Source: Yaniella flava (GTDB taxonomy: Bacteria > Actinomycetota > Actinomycetes > Actinomycetales > Micrococcaceae). Taken from it: DNA of 64,000 bases. Position 1 is the first letter of the stretch; every line of letters begins with the position of its first letter. The stretch lies in contig NZ_BAAAMN010000026.1 in NCBI RefSeq assembly GCF_039529295.1, positions 35,491-99,490 of the forward strand. Reading direction: 5' to 3'. Positions 53,400 through 62,208 of the stretch are shown one piece after another. Below the pieces are notes generated by a model that saw only the letters and a program-made list of their open reading frames with translations, was not told where the DNA came from and made no database searches. The position numbers and the translations under genes are program-made.

Positions 53400-54232
53400 T
53401 GGTTGATACCCCATACTCTGTGTTGAAAAAGACTCCCGCCCGATATCGCACCGTGCATTTCCAACAGATTAAGGAAGCAGGCGGCAAATTCGCGATGCTG
53501 ACGTGCTATGACGCGATGACGGCCGCCATCTTCGATGATGCCGGCATGGAAACTCTGCTGATCGGTGACTCGCTTGGCAATGTCGTCCAGGGTCAAAGCT
53601 CGACGCTGGGCGTCACTATGGAAGATATGATTACGTTCTCCAAGGCTGTTGTGGCCGGAACAAAACGCGCTTTCGTTCTGGCAGATCTCCCGTTCGGATC
53701 ATATGAAGCCTCCGTCCAGCAGGCCGTCGAATCGGGCGTGCGGCTCGTCAAAGAGACCGGCATTTCAGCAATCAAGATCGAAGGTGGTGTTGAATACGCA
53801 CCACATATCAAAGCTCTCACCGCCGCAGGCGTGGCTGTTGTGGCACATACCGGGTTCACCCCGCAATCAGAACACGTGCTCGGTGGATTCCGAGTGCAGG
53901 GCCGCCAGGACGATGCTGCACAACGCATGGTTGAAGAAGCCCTGGCATTGCAAGAGGCCGGGGCCACGATGCTGCTTATGGAAATGGTTCCCGCCGACGT
54001 GGCAGGTGCGGTAGATAAAGCACTGACCATCCCGACGGTCGGGATCGGTGCAGGAAATGCGACCACCGGTCAGGTCTTGGTGTGGCAAGATGCCTTTGGA
54101 CTCAGCCAGGGACGCGTCCCCTCATTCGTCAAGCAATACGCCAATGTGGGCGACGTCTTATCCAAGGCTGCCACACAATACCGTGAAGATGTGCTCAAAG
54201 CCGAATTCCCCGACGCGGATCACAGCTTTTAG
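53393..54232 (+). CDS. panB: 3-methyl-2-oxobutanoate hydroxymethyltransferase
   Basis: First committed step of pantothenate synthesis, from 2-oxoisovalerate and methylene-tetrahydrofolate. The 279 residues have MLTCYDAMTAAIFDDAGMETLLIGDSLGNVV, GSTLGVTMEDMI-like (SSTLGVTMEDMI), IKIEGGVEYAPHI, VVAHTGFTPQSEHVLGGF and LMEMVPADVA, all family blocks with the metal-binding Asp and Glu. The true start is probably the second ATG (53399), because a -10 box lies just upstream and a leaderless transcript would begin there. No other pan gene is adjacent. Confidence 0.95.
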   Translation: MGMVDTPYSVLKKTPARYRTVHFQQIKEAGGKFAMLTCYDAMTAAIFDDAGMETLLIGDSLGNVVQGQSSTLGVTMEDMITFSKAVVAGTKRAFVLADLPFGSYEASVQQAVESGVRLVKETGISAIKIEGGVEYAPHIKALTAAGVAVVAHTGFTPQSEHVLGGFRVQGRQDDAAQRMVEEALALQEAGATMLLMEMVPADVAGAVDKALTIPTVGIGAGNATTGQVLVWQDAFGLSQGRVPSFVKQYANVGDVLSKAATQYREDVLKAEFPDADHSF

Positions 54233-54237
54233 CTCCC

Positions 54238-54420
54238 TTACCAGTCATCCTCCGCATCCTCTTCGTCCCAGGCACGGTTGCGCGCTTCATACGTCTCGAG
54301 CGCGTTCGCCGCTTCCTCCTGGGTGTCGAAGGGACCGATGCGATGTAATCCCACGGATTGCGGGCCATGTTCGACTTCGCCGGTTTGTACGTTGTACCAG
54401 TAACCTTTTTGATCAGTCAT
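54238..54420 (-). CDS. Small acidic SPOR-like protein, hypothetical
   Basis: A 60-residue protein beginning MTDQKGYWYNVQTGEVEHG and continuing GPFDTQEEAANALETYEARNRAWDEED. The aromatic start and the GPFDTQEEAANAL helix resemble short SPOR-like or methionine-aminopeptidase-adjacent proteins annotated in actinobacteria. The ATG at 54420 follows GAAAGAAGC, a fair ribosome site. A longer upstream frame to 54597 is antisense to the map start and I reject it. It is divergent from map, 46 bp between starts. Function unknown. Confidence 0.7.
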   Translation of the reverse strand: MTDQKGYWYNVQTGEVEHGPQSVGLHRIGPFDTQEEAANALETYEARNRAWDEEDAEDDW

Positions 54421-54454
54421 GCTTCTTTCATACCAGATCACCACGGCGGCCCGA

Positions 54455-54467
54455 TAGACTCGGAGCA
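54455..54467 (+). promoter_or_regulatory. Predicted leaderless promoter of map
   Basis: TAGACT (54455-54460), six bases, then ATG (54467), the same geometry as at panB. GGAG is present but only one base from the ATG, too close to act as a ribosome site. Confidence 0.5.
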
Positions 54468-55438
54468 TGACTTTTACACCACCGAACCTCGATACGCGTG
54501 AACCGGTCATCCCCGGCTCCGCACACTCACATAATCTCCCGATTGATTCCCCGCCACGCCCCGAAACCGGGTCGAAGGCGCCGAAGGGACGTCTCACCCC
54601 GGGCTATATTGCACCCCAGCTCCCAGCACCGACGCACATTGAACGCCCGGATTATGTGGGAAAAAAAGACGCGGTCGAGGGCCTGCACGGTGACGTATAC
54701 GACGCCGATGGCATTGGCCTGATTCGCGCTGCTGGCCGGCTCGCGGCCCAAGCGATGAACACGGTGGAACAATACATCCAGCCCGGTATTACAACTGCTG
54801 AGCTGGATCGTATTGGATATGAGTTTATTGTGAGCCACGACGCATGGCCCTCAACATTGGGGTATAAGGAATTTCCCAAATCCATGACGACGTCGTTAAA
54901 TGAAGTCATCTGCCATGGCATCCCTGACGACACGATGCTCGAAGACGGTGACATTATCAATATCGATATCACCGTGTACAAGGATGGTCACCACGGTGAC
55001 CACAACAAAACGTTCTTAGTCGGCACTGTGGACGAAGAGTCCCGCCTGCTGGTGGAGCGCACCGAGAAGGCGCTCGAGCGTGCGATCAAGGCTGTTAAAC
55101 CCGGCCGTGAGATCAATGTCATTGGCCGAGTCATCGAAACCTATGCAAAACGTTTTGGGTACGGCGTGGTCGAAGACTTCGTCGGCCACGGCGTGGGCAA
55201 AGAATTTCATTCCGGTCTGGTGATCCCGCATTACGATACGGCTCCACGCCACAACGAAGTGATGGTGCCGGGCATGGTCTTCACGATTGAGCCTATGCTG
55301 ACGCTCGGGGCCATTGCCTGGGATATGTGGGATGACGGTTGGACCGTGACGACCAAGGATAAGCAACGCAGCGCACAGTTCGAACACACGATTGTCGTGA
55401 CGAACGACGGCGCAGAAATCCTCACGGTCGCCGAGTAG
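54467..55438 (+). CDS. map: Type I methionine aminopeptidase
   Basis: Removes the initiator methionine from nascent proteins. The 323-residue protein has an N-terminal extension of about 70 residues (TPGYIAPQLPAPTHIERPDYVGKK) typical of the actinobacterial MetAP with an SH3-binding-like arm, then the pita-bread fold: YPNSMTTSLNEVICHGIPDD-like block (here FPKSMTTSLNEVICHGI), INIDITVYKDGHHGDHNKTF (Asp ligands), GHGVGKEFH (His), FTIEPML (Glu) and QFEHTIVV (Glu). All metal ligands are visible. Terminated by the hairpin at 55445. Confidence 0.95.
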   Translation: MTFTPPNLDTREPVIPGSAHSHNLPIDSPPRPETGSKAPKGRLTPGYIAPQLPAPTHIERPDYVGKKDAVEGLHGDVYDADGIGLIRAAGRLAAQAMNTVEQYIQPGITTAELDRIGYEFIVSHDAWPSTLGYKEFPKSMTTSLNEVICHGIPDDTMLEDGDIINIDITVYKDGHHGDHNKTFLVGTVDEESRLLVERTEKALERAIKAVKPGREINVIGRVIETYAKRFGYGVVEDFVGHGVGKEFHSGLVIPHYDTAPRHNEVMVPGMVFTIEPMLTLGAIAWDMWDDGWTVTTKDKQRSAQFEHTIVVTNDGAEILTVAE

Positions 55439-55444
55439 CTGGTA

Positions 55445-55490
55445 CCGGTGGGGCCCTGACTTCCCCTGCAGGGCCCCACCGGAAGTCTTT
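55445..55490. terminator. Terminator between map and nrdR
   Basis: CCGGTGGGGCCCT (55445-55457) pairs perfectly with AGGGCCCCACCGG (55470-55482) and is followed by AAGTCTTTTACC on the plus strand. It lies between two convergent genes and mainly serves map. Confidence 0.88.
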
Positions 55491-55975
55491 TACCGAGTGA
55501 ATAATTTCGCCTGGAGTGGTTCTTGAACCTCCGGGCGTTGGCGCAACTCGGTGATGGCTTGTTCGAAATCGTCGAGATTATCGAAATCTTGGTAGACCGA
55601 AGCAAACCGTAGATACGCGACTTGGTCGAGACGACGCAACGGACCAAGGATGGCTAGGCCCACTTCGTGAGCATCGATTTCAGCGTGACCAGTGGCTCGG
55701 ATACTTTCTTCGACATCCTGAGCGAGTTTGGCGAGGTCGTCATTGTCGACCGGCCGTCCCTGGCACGCTTTGCGAACACCATTGACAACTTTTGCGCGGT
55801 CGAATGCTTCGGCCACACCGGAACGTTTGATCACACTGAGTGATGTGGTTTCCATGGTGGTGAACCGTTTGTCACACGAGCGGCACTCACGCCGGCGCCG
55901 AATCGCTGAGCCGTCGTCCAGTGAACGGGAATCAACGACTCGGGATTCTTCGTGTCGACAAAAGGGGCAATGCAT
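55490..55975 (-). CDS. nrdR: Transcriptional repressor NrdR
   Basis: An ATP/dATP-sensing repressor of ribonucleotide reductase genes. The 161 residues start with a zinc ribbon, CPFCRHEESRVVDSR and CRSCDKRFTT (four cysteines), followed by an ATP-cone domain (VIKRSGVAEAFDRAKVVNGVRKAC) and RFASVYQDFDNLDDF. Two NrdR-box-like sequences and a promoter lie upstream, indicating autoregulation. No nrd structural gene is in the window. Confidence 0.96.
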   Translation of the reverse strand: MHCPFCRHEESRVVDSRSLDDGSAIRRRRECRSCDKRFTTMETTSLSVIKRSGVAEAFDRAKVVNGVRKACQGRPVDNDDLAKLAQDVEESIRATGHAEIDAHEVGLAILGPLRRLDQVAYLRFASVYQDFDNLDDFEQAITELRQRPEVQEPLQAKLFTR

Positions 55976-56015
55976 AATGGGAAGGAAACCTCTCTACGGT
56001 TCAGGTCTGCAAGCA

Positions 56016-56045
56016 ATACTACTCCCACATATAGTTGCTGTTCAA
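56016..56045 (-). promoter_or_regulatory. Predicted nrdR promoter
   Basis: On the minus strand TTGAAC (56045-56040) and TAGTAT (56021-56016) are 18 bases apart and point into nrdR. The proximal NrdR box fills the spacer. Confidence 0.6.
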
Positions 56046-56068
56046 CCCGGCTTCATACTACATATAGT
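56028..56068. promoter_or_regulatory. Pair of NrdR boxes upstream of nrdR
   Basis: CATATAGT occurs at 56028-56035 and again at 56061-56068, offset by 33 bp (three helical turns), matching half of the ACACTATATATAGTGT-like NrdR box in each case. Tandem boxes with this spacing are the standard NrdR operator layout. Only the core matches are strong; the flanks deviate from consensus. Confidence 0.6.
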
Positions 56069-56081
56069 GATCTGACGGTGC

Positions 56082-59000
56082 TTACTCAAGGCACGAGGCT
56101 CCGAGAAGGACTTTCAGATCCCCGAAAAGCGCAGGGTTGGGGCTCACTTTATATTGGGGTCCCACCCGCAGCACTTCCATGGTGAGATTTCCAACCAGTT
56201 TGATATTCACATCGGTGGTGCCCGTGTGTGATTGCAGGACATCACCCAGTTGGCGAATGAGCGGCTCAGTGGCCTTAAAGGAGGGGATGGTCAGGTTCAA
56301 TGGGCCACCCGCTCCCATATCGGTGGTATCAATGATGGTCATCTCTTGGGCCGACACCACCACGGATCCGTCATCGCGGCGCTGCACCCGCCCCTTGATG
56401 GACACCACAAGGTCTTCGGCGATGACGCTGGAGATCGGCTCATAGACACGGCCAAAGAACATCACATCGATTGAGGCGCCAAGATCTTCTACCTCCGCCC
56501 TGGCGTAGGGGTTCCCGGAGGTCTTGGCGACTCGGCGTTCCAATGAGGTGATCAACCCGGAAATGGTCACAAACGAGCCATCAGCGGGGCCCTCATCGTC
56601 GAGGATGTGTGTAACGCTATGTTCCGCGTGTTGTTGCAGCACATGTTCGAGCCCGTGCAGTGGATGATCAGACACATACAGCCCAATCATCTCTCGTTCA
56701 AAAGCCAGCTTAGTCTTCTTATCCCACTCGGGGAGATCTGGCACGGTCACACCAAACCCGGTATCGAGCCCGGAGTCGTCCCCCTCGTCCAGCAGAGAAA
56801 AGAAGTCGAACTGGTTATTGGCTTCCTGGCGTTTTTGTACAACCGAAGCATCGACGGCTTCTTCGTGCACAGCCAGCAGGGAACGTCTACTATTGTCCAG
56901 CGAGTCGAACCCGCCAGCTTTAATCATCGATTCAATGGTGCGTTTATTGCAGACTTCCTGCGGAACTTTCTTGAAGAAGTCTTGGAACGAGGTGAACGCG
57001 CCTTGTTCTTCGCGAGCTTTCACCATGCCGTCAACTACATGTGCGCCCACGTTTCGCACTGCGCCCATGCCGAAGCGGATGTCTTTTCCAACCGGAGTGA
57101 AGTTCAGCGTCGATTCATTGATATCGGGCGGCAACACGGTGATATCCATCCGGCGACATTCGTTGAGATACATCGCCAGCTTGTCTTTATCATGCGATAC
57201 CGAGGTCAGCAGTGCAGCCATGTATTCGGCGGGGTAATGCGCTTTCAGATACGCAGTCCAGTACGAAACCAAACCATAGGCAGCCGAGTGCGCTTTGTTA
57301 AACGCATAGTCGGAGAATGGCAACAGGATGTCCCACAGCGCGGTAATGGCTTCTTGAGAGTAGCCGTTATCCAACATGCCCTGCTGGAAACTCACGTACT
57401 GCTTATCCAGTTCGGATTTCTTCTTTTTACCCATGGCACGGCGCAAAATATCAGCTTGCCCAAGCGAATATCCCGCCACCTTTTGTGCAATAGACATCAC
57501 CTGTTCCTGATACACGATCAGGCCGTACGTGATCCCAAGAATTTCCGCCAGTGGCTCTTCCAACTCCTGGTGAATAGGAGTAACTTCTTGCAAACCGTTT
57601 TTGCGAAGTGCATAGTTATTGTGCGAGTTCGCGCCCATCGGCCCGGGACGATACAACGCCAGGGTCGCCGAAATATCTTCGTAGTTATCCGGGCGCATGA
57701 GCTTCAACAATGAGCGCATTGGCCCACCGTCCAGCTGGAATACACCGAGGGTGTCCCCGCGTGCAAGCAGCTCATAGGATGCTGCATCGTCCAGTGCAAG
57801 ACTTTCGAGGTCCAACGTGTAGTCACGGTTGCGTTGAACGTTCTCCACCGCATCCGAGATGACGGTGAGGTTTCGCAGCCCCAAAAAATCCATCTTAATC
57901 AACCCGAGCGCTTCCGCAGTCGGATAATCAAACTGGGTGATCACCTGTTGGTCAACGAAGCGCCGCATCAAGGGGATCACGTCGATGATTGGATCCGACG
58001 ACATAATCACGCCGGCAGCGTGGACACCCCACTGGCGAATCAGCCCTTCAATACCCTTCGCCGTTTCAAAAACCGCTTGAGTCTCGGGTTCGGCCTGCAA
58101 CAGCTCACGGAATTCGCCAGCTTCTGAATAGCGTGCCGACTCAGGATTTTCGATGTCTCCCAGCGGGATATCTTTAGCCATCACAGCCGGAGGCAGCGCC
58201 TTGGTCAGCTGGTCGCCCATCGAGAAGGGCTTACCCATGACGCGTGCAGAGTCTTTGAGTGCTTGTTTGGTCTTAATGGTGCCGTACGTAACGATCATCG
58301 CAACACGTTCGTCACCGTATTTTTCAGTCACATAGTCGATCACTTCGCTTCGACGACGATCGTCAAAATCGACGTCGAAGTCGGGCATGGAAACGCGATC
58401 AGGGTTCAGGAAGCGCTCAAAAATCAGCCCGTGTTCCAGTGGATCAAGTTCGGTAATCCGCAGCGCGTAAGCAACCATAGAGCCGGCACCTGAACCGCGG
58501 CCCGGCCCCACGCGGATACCCTGTTCTTTAGCCCAGTTGATGAAATCTGCGACCACCAAGAAGTAGCCAGGAAAGCCCATGTTGATGATGACGTCGAGCT
58601 CGTAATCAGCCTGTTTTTGCACATGGGCTGGAATACCATTTGGGTACCGACCGTGCAGACCCTTATTCACTTCTTTGATGAGCCAGCTGGTTTCGTCTTC
58701 CCCTGCAGGTGTAGGGAATTTTGGCATGTAGTTGGCGTTGGTATTGAAGTCGACTTCGCATTGCTCGGCGATCAGCAGTGTGTTGTCGATGGCTTCTGGG
58801 AAGTCAGAAAAGAGAGATCGCATCTCAGCTGCAGTCTTGAGATAGAACTCATTACCAACAAATGCGAATCGCGACCCGCCTTCGTCATAGGTCGGTTCAT
58901 CCAGACGCGACCCGGATTGCAGGGCGAGCAGTGCCTCATGGTGCTTGGCGTCGTGCTGATGTGTGTAGTGCAGGTCGTTGGTGGCAACCAGCGGCAGACT

Positions 59001-59660
59001 GAGATCTTTTGAAAGTTGGATGAGATCGCCAAAGACTCGCCGTTCCAGCGACAGCCCGTGCTGCATGATTTCAACGTAGAAGTTCTCTTTGCCAAAGATG
59101 TCGCGGAACTCTGCGGCGGCTTCAACAGCCGCGCTGTACTGCCCAAGTCGTAGACGAGTTTGGACTTCACCGGATGGACACCCCGTAGTGCCAATGATCC
59201 CATCGGCATAGTCGTTGAGGAGCTCTCGGTCGATACGTGGCCACTTGGCATAGACCGAGTCGAGCGACGCGTGTGAGCCCATCCGGAACAGGTTGTGCAT
59301 GCCGGTGTTATTTTTCGATAGCAAGGTCATGTGGGTGTAGGCACCGCCACCCGAGACGTCATCGGATCGCTGGTCTGGTTCGCCCCAACGGATACGCGTC
59401 TTGTCGGTGCGGTGTTGCTGGCCGGGTGCCAGATATGCTTCCAACCCAATGATGGGCTTTATGCCGTGCTGCTGCGCCTTATTCCAAAAATCGAAGGCAC
59501 CAAAGAGATATCCGTGGTCGGTAATGGCCAGAGCATCTTGTCCGATACGGTTGGCCTCGGCGAACAGATCATCGAGTTTTGCCGCACCGTCCAGCATCGA
59601 GTACTCGGTATGTGTATGAAGGTGTACAAAACCATCACGTTTTGCAGTTGCACCGGCCAT
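56082..59660 (-). CDS. dnaE: DNA polymerase III subunit alpha
   Basis: The replicative polymerase, 1192 residues. The N-terminal PHP domain has FVHLHTHTEYSMLDGAAKL. The polymerase active site is PDFDVDFDDRRR near 425-435, with GRGSGAGSMVAYALRI upstream and FNKAHSAAYGLVSYWTAYLK downstream. A helix-hairpin-helix region and an OB fold (FVTISGLITSLERRV) occupy the last 250 residues. Length is normal for actinobacterial DnaE1. It lies just upstream of the nrdR promoter and is preceded by rluD by 55 bp, all on the minus strand. Confidence 0.96.
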   Translation of the reverse strand: MAGATAKRDGFVHLHTHTEYSMLDGAAKLDDLFAEANRIGQDALAITDHGYLFGAFDFWNKAQQHGIKPIIGLEAYLAPGQQHRTDKTRIRWGEPDQRSDDVSGGGAYTHMTLLSKNNTGMHNLFRMGSHASLDSVYAKWPRIDRELLNDYADGIIGTTGCPSGEVQTRLRLGQYSAAVEAAAEFRDIFGKENFYVEIMQHGLSLERRVFGDLIQLSKDLSLPLVATNDLHYTHQHDAKHHEALLALQSGSRLDEPTYDEGGSRFAFVGNEFYLKTAAEMRSLFSDFPEAIDNTLLIAEQCEVDFNTNANYMPKFPTPAGEDETSWLIKEVNKGLHGRYPNGIPAHVQKQADYELDVIINMGFPGYFLVVADFINWAKEQGIRVGPGRGSGAGSMVAYALRITELDPLEHGLIFERFLNPDRVSMPDFDVDFDDRRRSEVIDYVTEKYGDERVAMIVTYGTIKTKQALKDSARVMGKPFSMGDQLTKALPPAVMAKDIPLGDIENPESARYSEAGEFRELLQAEPETQAVFETAKGIEGLIRQWGVHAAGVIMSSDPIIDVIPLMRRFVDQQVITQFDYPTAEALGLIKMDFLGLRNLTVISDAVENVQRNRDYTLDLESLALDDAASYELLARGDTLGVFQLDGGPMRSLLKLMRPDNYEDISATLALYRPGPMGANSHNNYALRKNGLQEVTPIHQELEEPLAEILGITYGLIVYQEQVMSIAQKVAGYSLGQADILRRAMGKKKKSELDKQYVSFQQGMLDNGYSQEAITALWDILLPFSDYAFNKAHSAAYGLVSYWTAYLKAHYPAEYMAALLTSVSHDKDKLAMYLNECRRMDITVLPPDINESTLNFTPVGKDIRFGMGAVRNVGAHVVDGMVKAREEQGAFTSFQDFFKKVPQEVCNKRTIESMIKAGGFDSLDNSRRSLLAVHEEAVDASVVQKRQEANNQFDFFSLLDEGDDSGLDTGFGVTVPDLPEWDKKTKLAFEREMIGLYVSDHPLHGLEHVLQQHAEHSVTHILDDEGPADGSFVTISGLITSLERRVAKTSGNPYARAEVEDLGASIDVMFFGRVYEPISSVIAEDLVVSIKGRVQRRDDGSVVVSAQEMTIIDTTDMGAGGPLNLTIPSFKATEPLIRQLGDVLQSHTGTTDVNIKLVGNLTMEVLRVGPQYKVSPNPALFGDLKVLLGASCLE

Positions 59661-59715
59661 TGAGAGTGTCGACCTCCAAGAAAACTGACGGGACTAGCGT
59701 CAGCCAGTCTAGCCC

Positions 59716-60642
59716 TTAATGTTGCAAACGTTCCAGCGCATAATTCAGGTCTGAGGGGTAGTGAGACGTATAGCTCACGTCTTGTCCGGTGCTTGGATGT
59801 CGGAAGCCCAGCCCGACTGCATGGAGCCACTGACGTGTCAGGCCCAGTTCAGCTGCCAGACCCGCGTCTGCACCGTATGTGAGGTCACCGACCAGTGGGT
59901 GGTTCAGCGCTGAAAAGTGCACCCTGATTTGATGGGTCCTGCCGGTCCGGAGTTGGACATCGAGTAAGGTAGCAGTACCAAAAGACTCAATGGTTTGGTA
60001 GTCCGTAATGGCTTCCTTGCCACCTTCGACTACTCCGAATCGCCATTCGTGTCCCGGATGACGGTCGATGGGGGCGTTAATCGTGCCGGTGACTGGGTCT
60101 GGGAGGCCCTGAATGAGCGCATGATAGTTGCGGGTGGGTGTGCGGTCACGAAATGCTTCTTTAAGGTAGCTGTAGGCACTCTCAGTTTTGGCGACGACCA
60201 TGAGACCGGAGGTGCCGACGTCAAGCCGTTGGACGATGCCTTTTCGTTCGGGTGGACCGGAGGTCGCAATATCGATGCCGAGAGCTGCTAGTCCACCGAC
60301 GACCGTTGGCCCGCGCCAGCCCTGTGAGGGATGTGCCGCTACGCCAACAGGCTTATCGATAATGACGTAGTCTTCTTCATCAGCGATTACTGCAAGATCT
60401 TGCACGGTTTCAACTTTCACCTCGAGCGGGTCTGGGTCGTTCGGCAGCGCGACGTTGAACGAGTCACCCGCAACAAACTTGGTCGACTTCGCCACAAGTT
60501 TGCCGTGCGAAGTGACGAGACCGCGTTGGATCCATGCAACGGCTTTGGTCCGCGATATCCCGAGGGCTTGGGCTACTGCCGCGTCGGCGCGACTCCGTTC
60601 GGTGACGTCGAATGATTCATGGTGTTCTTGGGTGTGGGTCAT
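59716..60642 (-). CDS. RluA/RluD family 23S rRNA pseudouridine synthase
   Basis: A 308-residue pseudouridine synthase. An S4 RNA-binding domain leads (RADAAVAQALGISRTKAVAWIQRGLV), and the catalytic Asp is in QRLDVGTSGLMVVAKT. RTHQIRVHFSALNHPLVGDLTYG is the conserved late block. Homologues modify 23S rRNA positions in the 1911-1917 loop or elsewhere; the exact site is not predictable. Start ATG 60642 is eight bases after the lspA stop, so the two are co-transcribed. A longer frame to 60717 would overlap lspA and is unlikely. Confidence 0.92.
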   Translation of the reverse strand: MTHTQEHHESFDVTERSRADAAVAQALGISRTKAVAWIQRGLVTSHGKLVAKSTKFVAGDSFNVALPNDPDPLEVKVETVQDLAVIADEEDYVIIDKPVGVAAHPSQGWRGPTVVGGLAALGIDIATSGPPERKGIVQRLDVGTSGLMVVAKTESAYSYLKEAFRDRTPTRNYHALIQGLPDPVTGTINAPIDRHPGHEWRFGVVEGGKEAITDYQTIESFGTATLLDVQLRTGRTHQIRVHFSALNHPLVGDLTYGADAGLAAELGLTRQWLHAVGLGFRHPSTGQDVSYTSHYPSDLNYALERLQH

Positions 60643-60649
60643 GATCGTT

Positions 60650-61207
60650 CTAGTCCGTGGCGTCGGTGGACGTAGAGGAAGCCTTGTGTTCTGCGTCGGA
60701 TTCCTCCGGCAGACCATCCATGGTTTTACCGAACAACACCATAATGACGATCACGATGATGGAACATACGATAAACGAATCTGCGATATTGAATATCGCA
60801 AAATTCGGCACCGAGATAAAATCAATGACGTGACCCATGCCGAAGGTTGGCTCGCGGAAGAGCCTGTCGGTCAGGTTTCCGGCAATGCCACCTCCCAATG
60901 CACCAAGGGTGATGAGCCACGGCATAGTGCGCGCCCGAAAAACGATCAGATACAGGACGATGAGCAAGCCTGCCGCTTGGATAACTGTGAACAACCAGGT
61001 TACCTCAGTGCCAATTGAAAACGCTGCCCCAGGATTGCGAATGAAGTGCCAATTGACTACTGATTCAATGACGGGGATTTGTTCGCCCTCTTGCATGTTG
61101 GCCAACACGGTCTCTTTGGACCACAGATCTGCAACATATGCAATCACCATCGGGATCAGTGCGATCCACCAGGCCCGCTGTGGAATCTGTTGGTCATGGT
61201 TGGCCAC
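60650..61207 (-). CDS. lspA: Lipoprotein signal peptidase (signal peptidase II)
   Basis: An inner-membrane aspartyl protease that cleaves prolipoproteins. The 185 residues have four membrane helices and the catalytic pair in GGGIAGNLTDRLF and FNIADSFIV, plus the NPGAAFSIG motif near residue 70. GTG 61207 is preceded by AAGGAG at five bases; an upstream in-frame ATG at 61252 would run into a hairpin and lacks a site. Grouped with rluD as in many actinobacteria. Confidence 0.93.
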   Translation of the reverse strand: MANHDQQIPQRAWWIALIPMVIAYVADLWSKETVLANMQEGEQIPVIESVVNWHFIRNPGAAFSIGTEVTWLFTVIQAAGLLIVLYLIVFRARTMPWLITLGALGGGIAGNLTDRLFREPTFGMGHVIDFISVPNFAIFNIADSFIVCSIIVIVIMVLFGKTMDGLPEESDAEHKASSTSTDATD

Positions 61208-61251
61208 GTTGGCTCCTTCTTTTGCGGGATTTGAAAGTACTGCAACACACA

Positions 61252-61286
61252 AATGGTCGGCTATTTACAAGAAATAGCCGACCATT
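61252..61286. terminator. Perfect hairpin between divIVA and lspA
   Basis: AATGGTCGGCTATTT (61252-61266) and AAATAGCCGACCATT (61272-61286) form a flawless 15 bp stem with loop ACAAG. The minus-strand continuation TTGTGTGTTG is U-rich but not a U-run. It likely weakens read-through from divIVA into lspA. Confidence 0.65.
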
Positions 61287-61329
61287 GTGAATGGCTTGTG
61301 CAACGCGGAAGTCGTCGCGGGGCCTCAGA

Positions 61330-62010
61330 CTAGTCTGTGACTCGGGCTTGTGAGTCCAGGTCTTGAAGCTGATTTTCGATGAACGAGCGTAGCCGTGAAC
61401 GGTAGTCGCGTTCGAATCCGCGGAGTTCTTCGACTTCGCGTTCCAGCACGGTCTTGCGTTTTTCAAAGTCGGCAAGGGTCTTACGTGACGTTTCTTCAGC
61501 CTCTGTCACGAGACGGTTTGCCTCGCGTTCGGCTTCAGAGACAATTTCGTCGCGTTTACGTTCACCATCGGAGACGTATTCATCGTGGAGACGCTGGGCC
61601 ATAGCAAGGACACCAGCGGCTGATTCAGCAGTGTTCTCTTGAGGCGCAGTACCGGCAGCTGGTGCGGCAGGTGCAGCGGGCTCCGTGGCTTCTTGTTCAG
61701 GCGCAGGAGCCACTGAAGCGTCTGGTTCCGGCTCTGCTTCCGTTTCCACGACTGGCAAGTCCGTAGCCGATGTGGTGGTGTCTTCTTCTCCACCGTCGGC
61801 CGGGACAGGGGCTGGGACAGGTGCTTCTTCACCGGTTTGAGCTTCAAGCTCTGTCACCTGACGGCGTAGGTCGTCATTCTCTTGATTTAGACGGCGCAGT
61901 TCCTCAACGATCTCATCGAGAAAATCGTCTACTTCGTCTTGGTCGTAGCCTTCACGAAACTTCGTGACTTGGAATTTCTTATTGACTACAACTTCCGGCG
62001 TGAGAGCCAT
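61330..62010 (-). CDS. divIVA: DivIVA domain protein (Wag31/DivIVA), polar growth and division scaffold
   Basis: A coiled-coil scaffold that marks negatively curved membranes at poles and septa. The 226 residues open with MALTPEVVVNKKFQVTKFREGYDQDEVDDFLDEIVEELRRL, the DivIVA membrane-binding and coiled-coil start. A Pro/Ala/Glu-rich linker (about 60-130) and a long C-terminal coiled coil (about 140-220) follow. Context with yggT, sepF and pgeF is the conserved actinobacterial cell-division order. Confidence 0.95.
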   Translation of the reverse strand: MALTPEVVVNKKFQVTKFREGYDQDEVDDFLDEIVEELRRLNQENDDLRRQVTELEAQTGEEAPVPAPVPADGGEEDTTTSATDLPVVETEAEPEPDASVAPAPEQEATEPAAPAAPAAGTAPQENTAESAAGVLAMAQRLHDEYVSDGERKRDEIVSEAEREANRLVTEAEETSRKTLADFEKRKTVLEREVEELRGFERDYRSRLRSFIENQLQDLDSQARVTD

Positions 62011-62208
62011 GTGGTCACCCCAATTACTTGGTCATGTACAAATCTAGAAAACTGTTGGTCTTCTCATGAGTAGTTTCTGAGCTCTACACTCTCATCTACT
62101 TATGTATCTGAGGATTACATTATCACCGAGGATCGATAAACGAGTAGTCTGCACGGCGATTCTGCGAAATAATCCTATTTATTCAACACTATTGCTTTAT
62201 TCTTCTTA

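Noticed and set aside
56607..57713. A 368-codon open frame on the plus strand
   Set aside because: It lies wholly antisense to dnaE, has no ribosome site and no domain-like pattern; it is a by-product of dnaE codon use.
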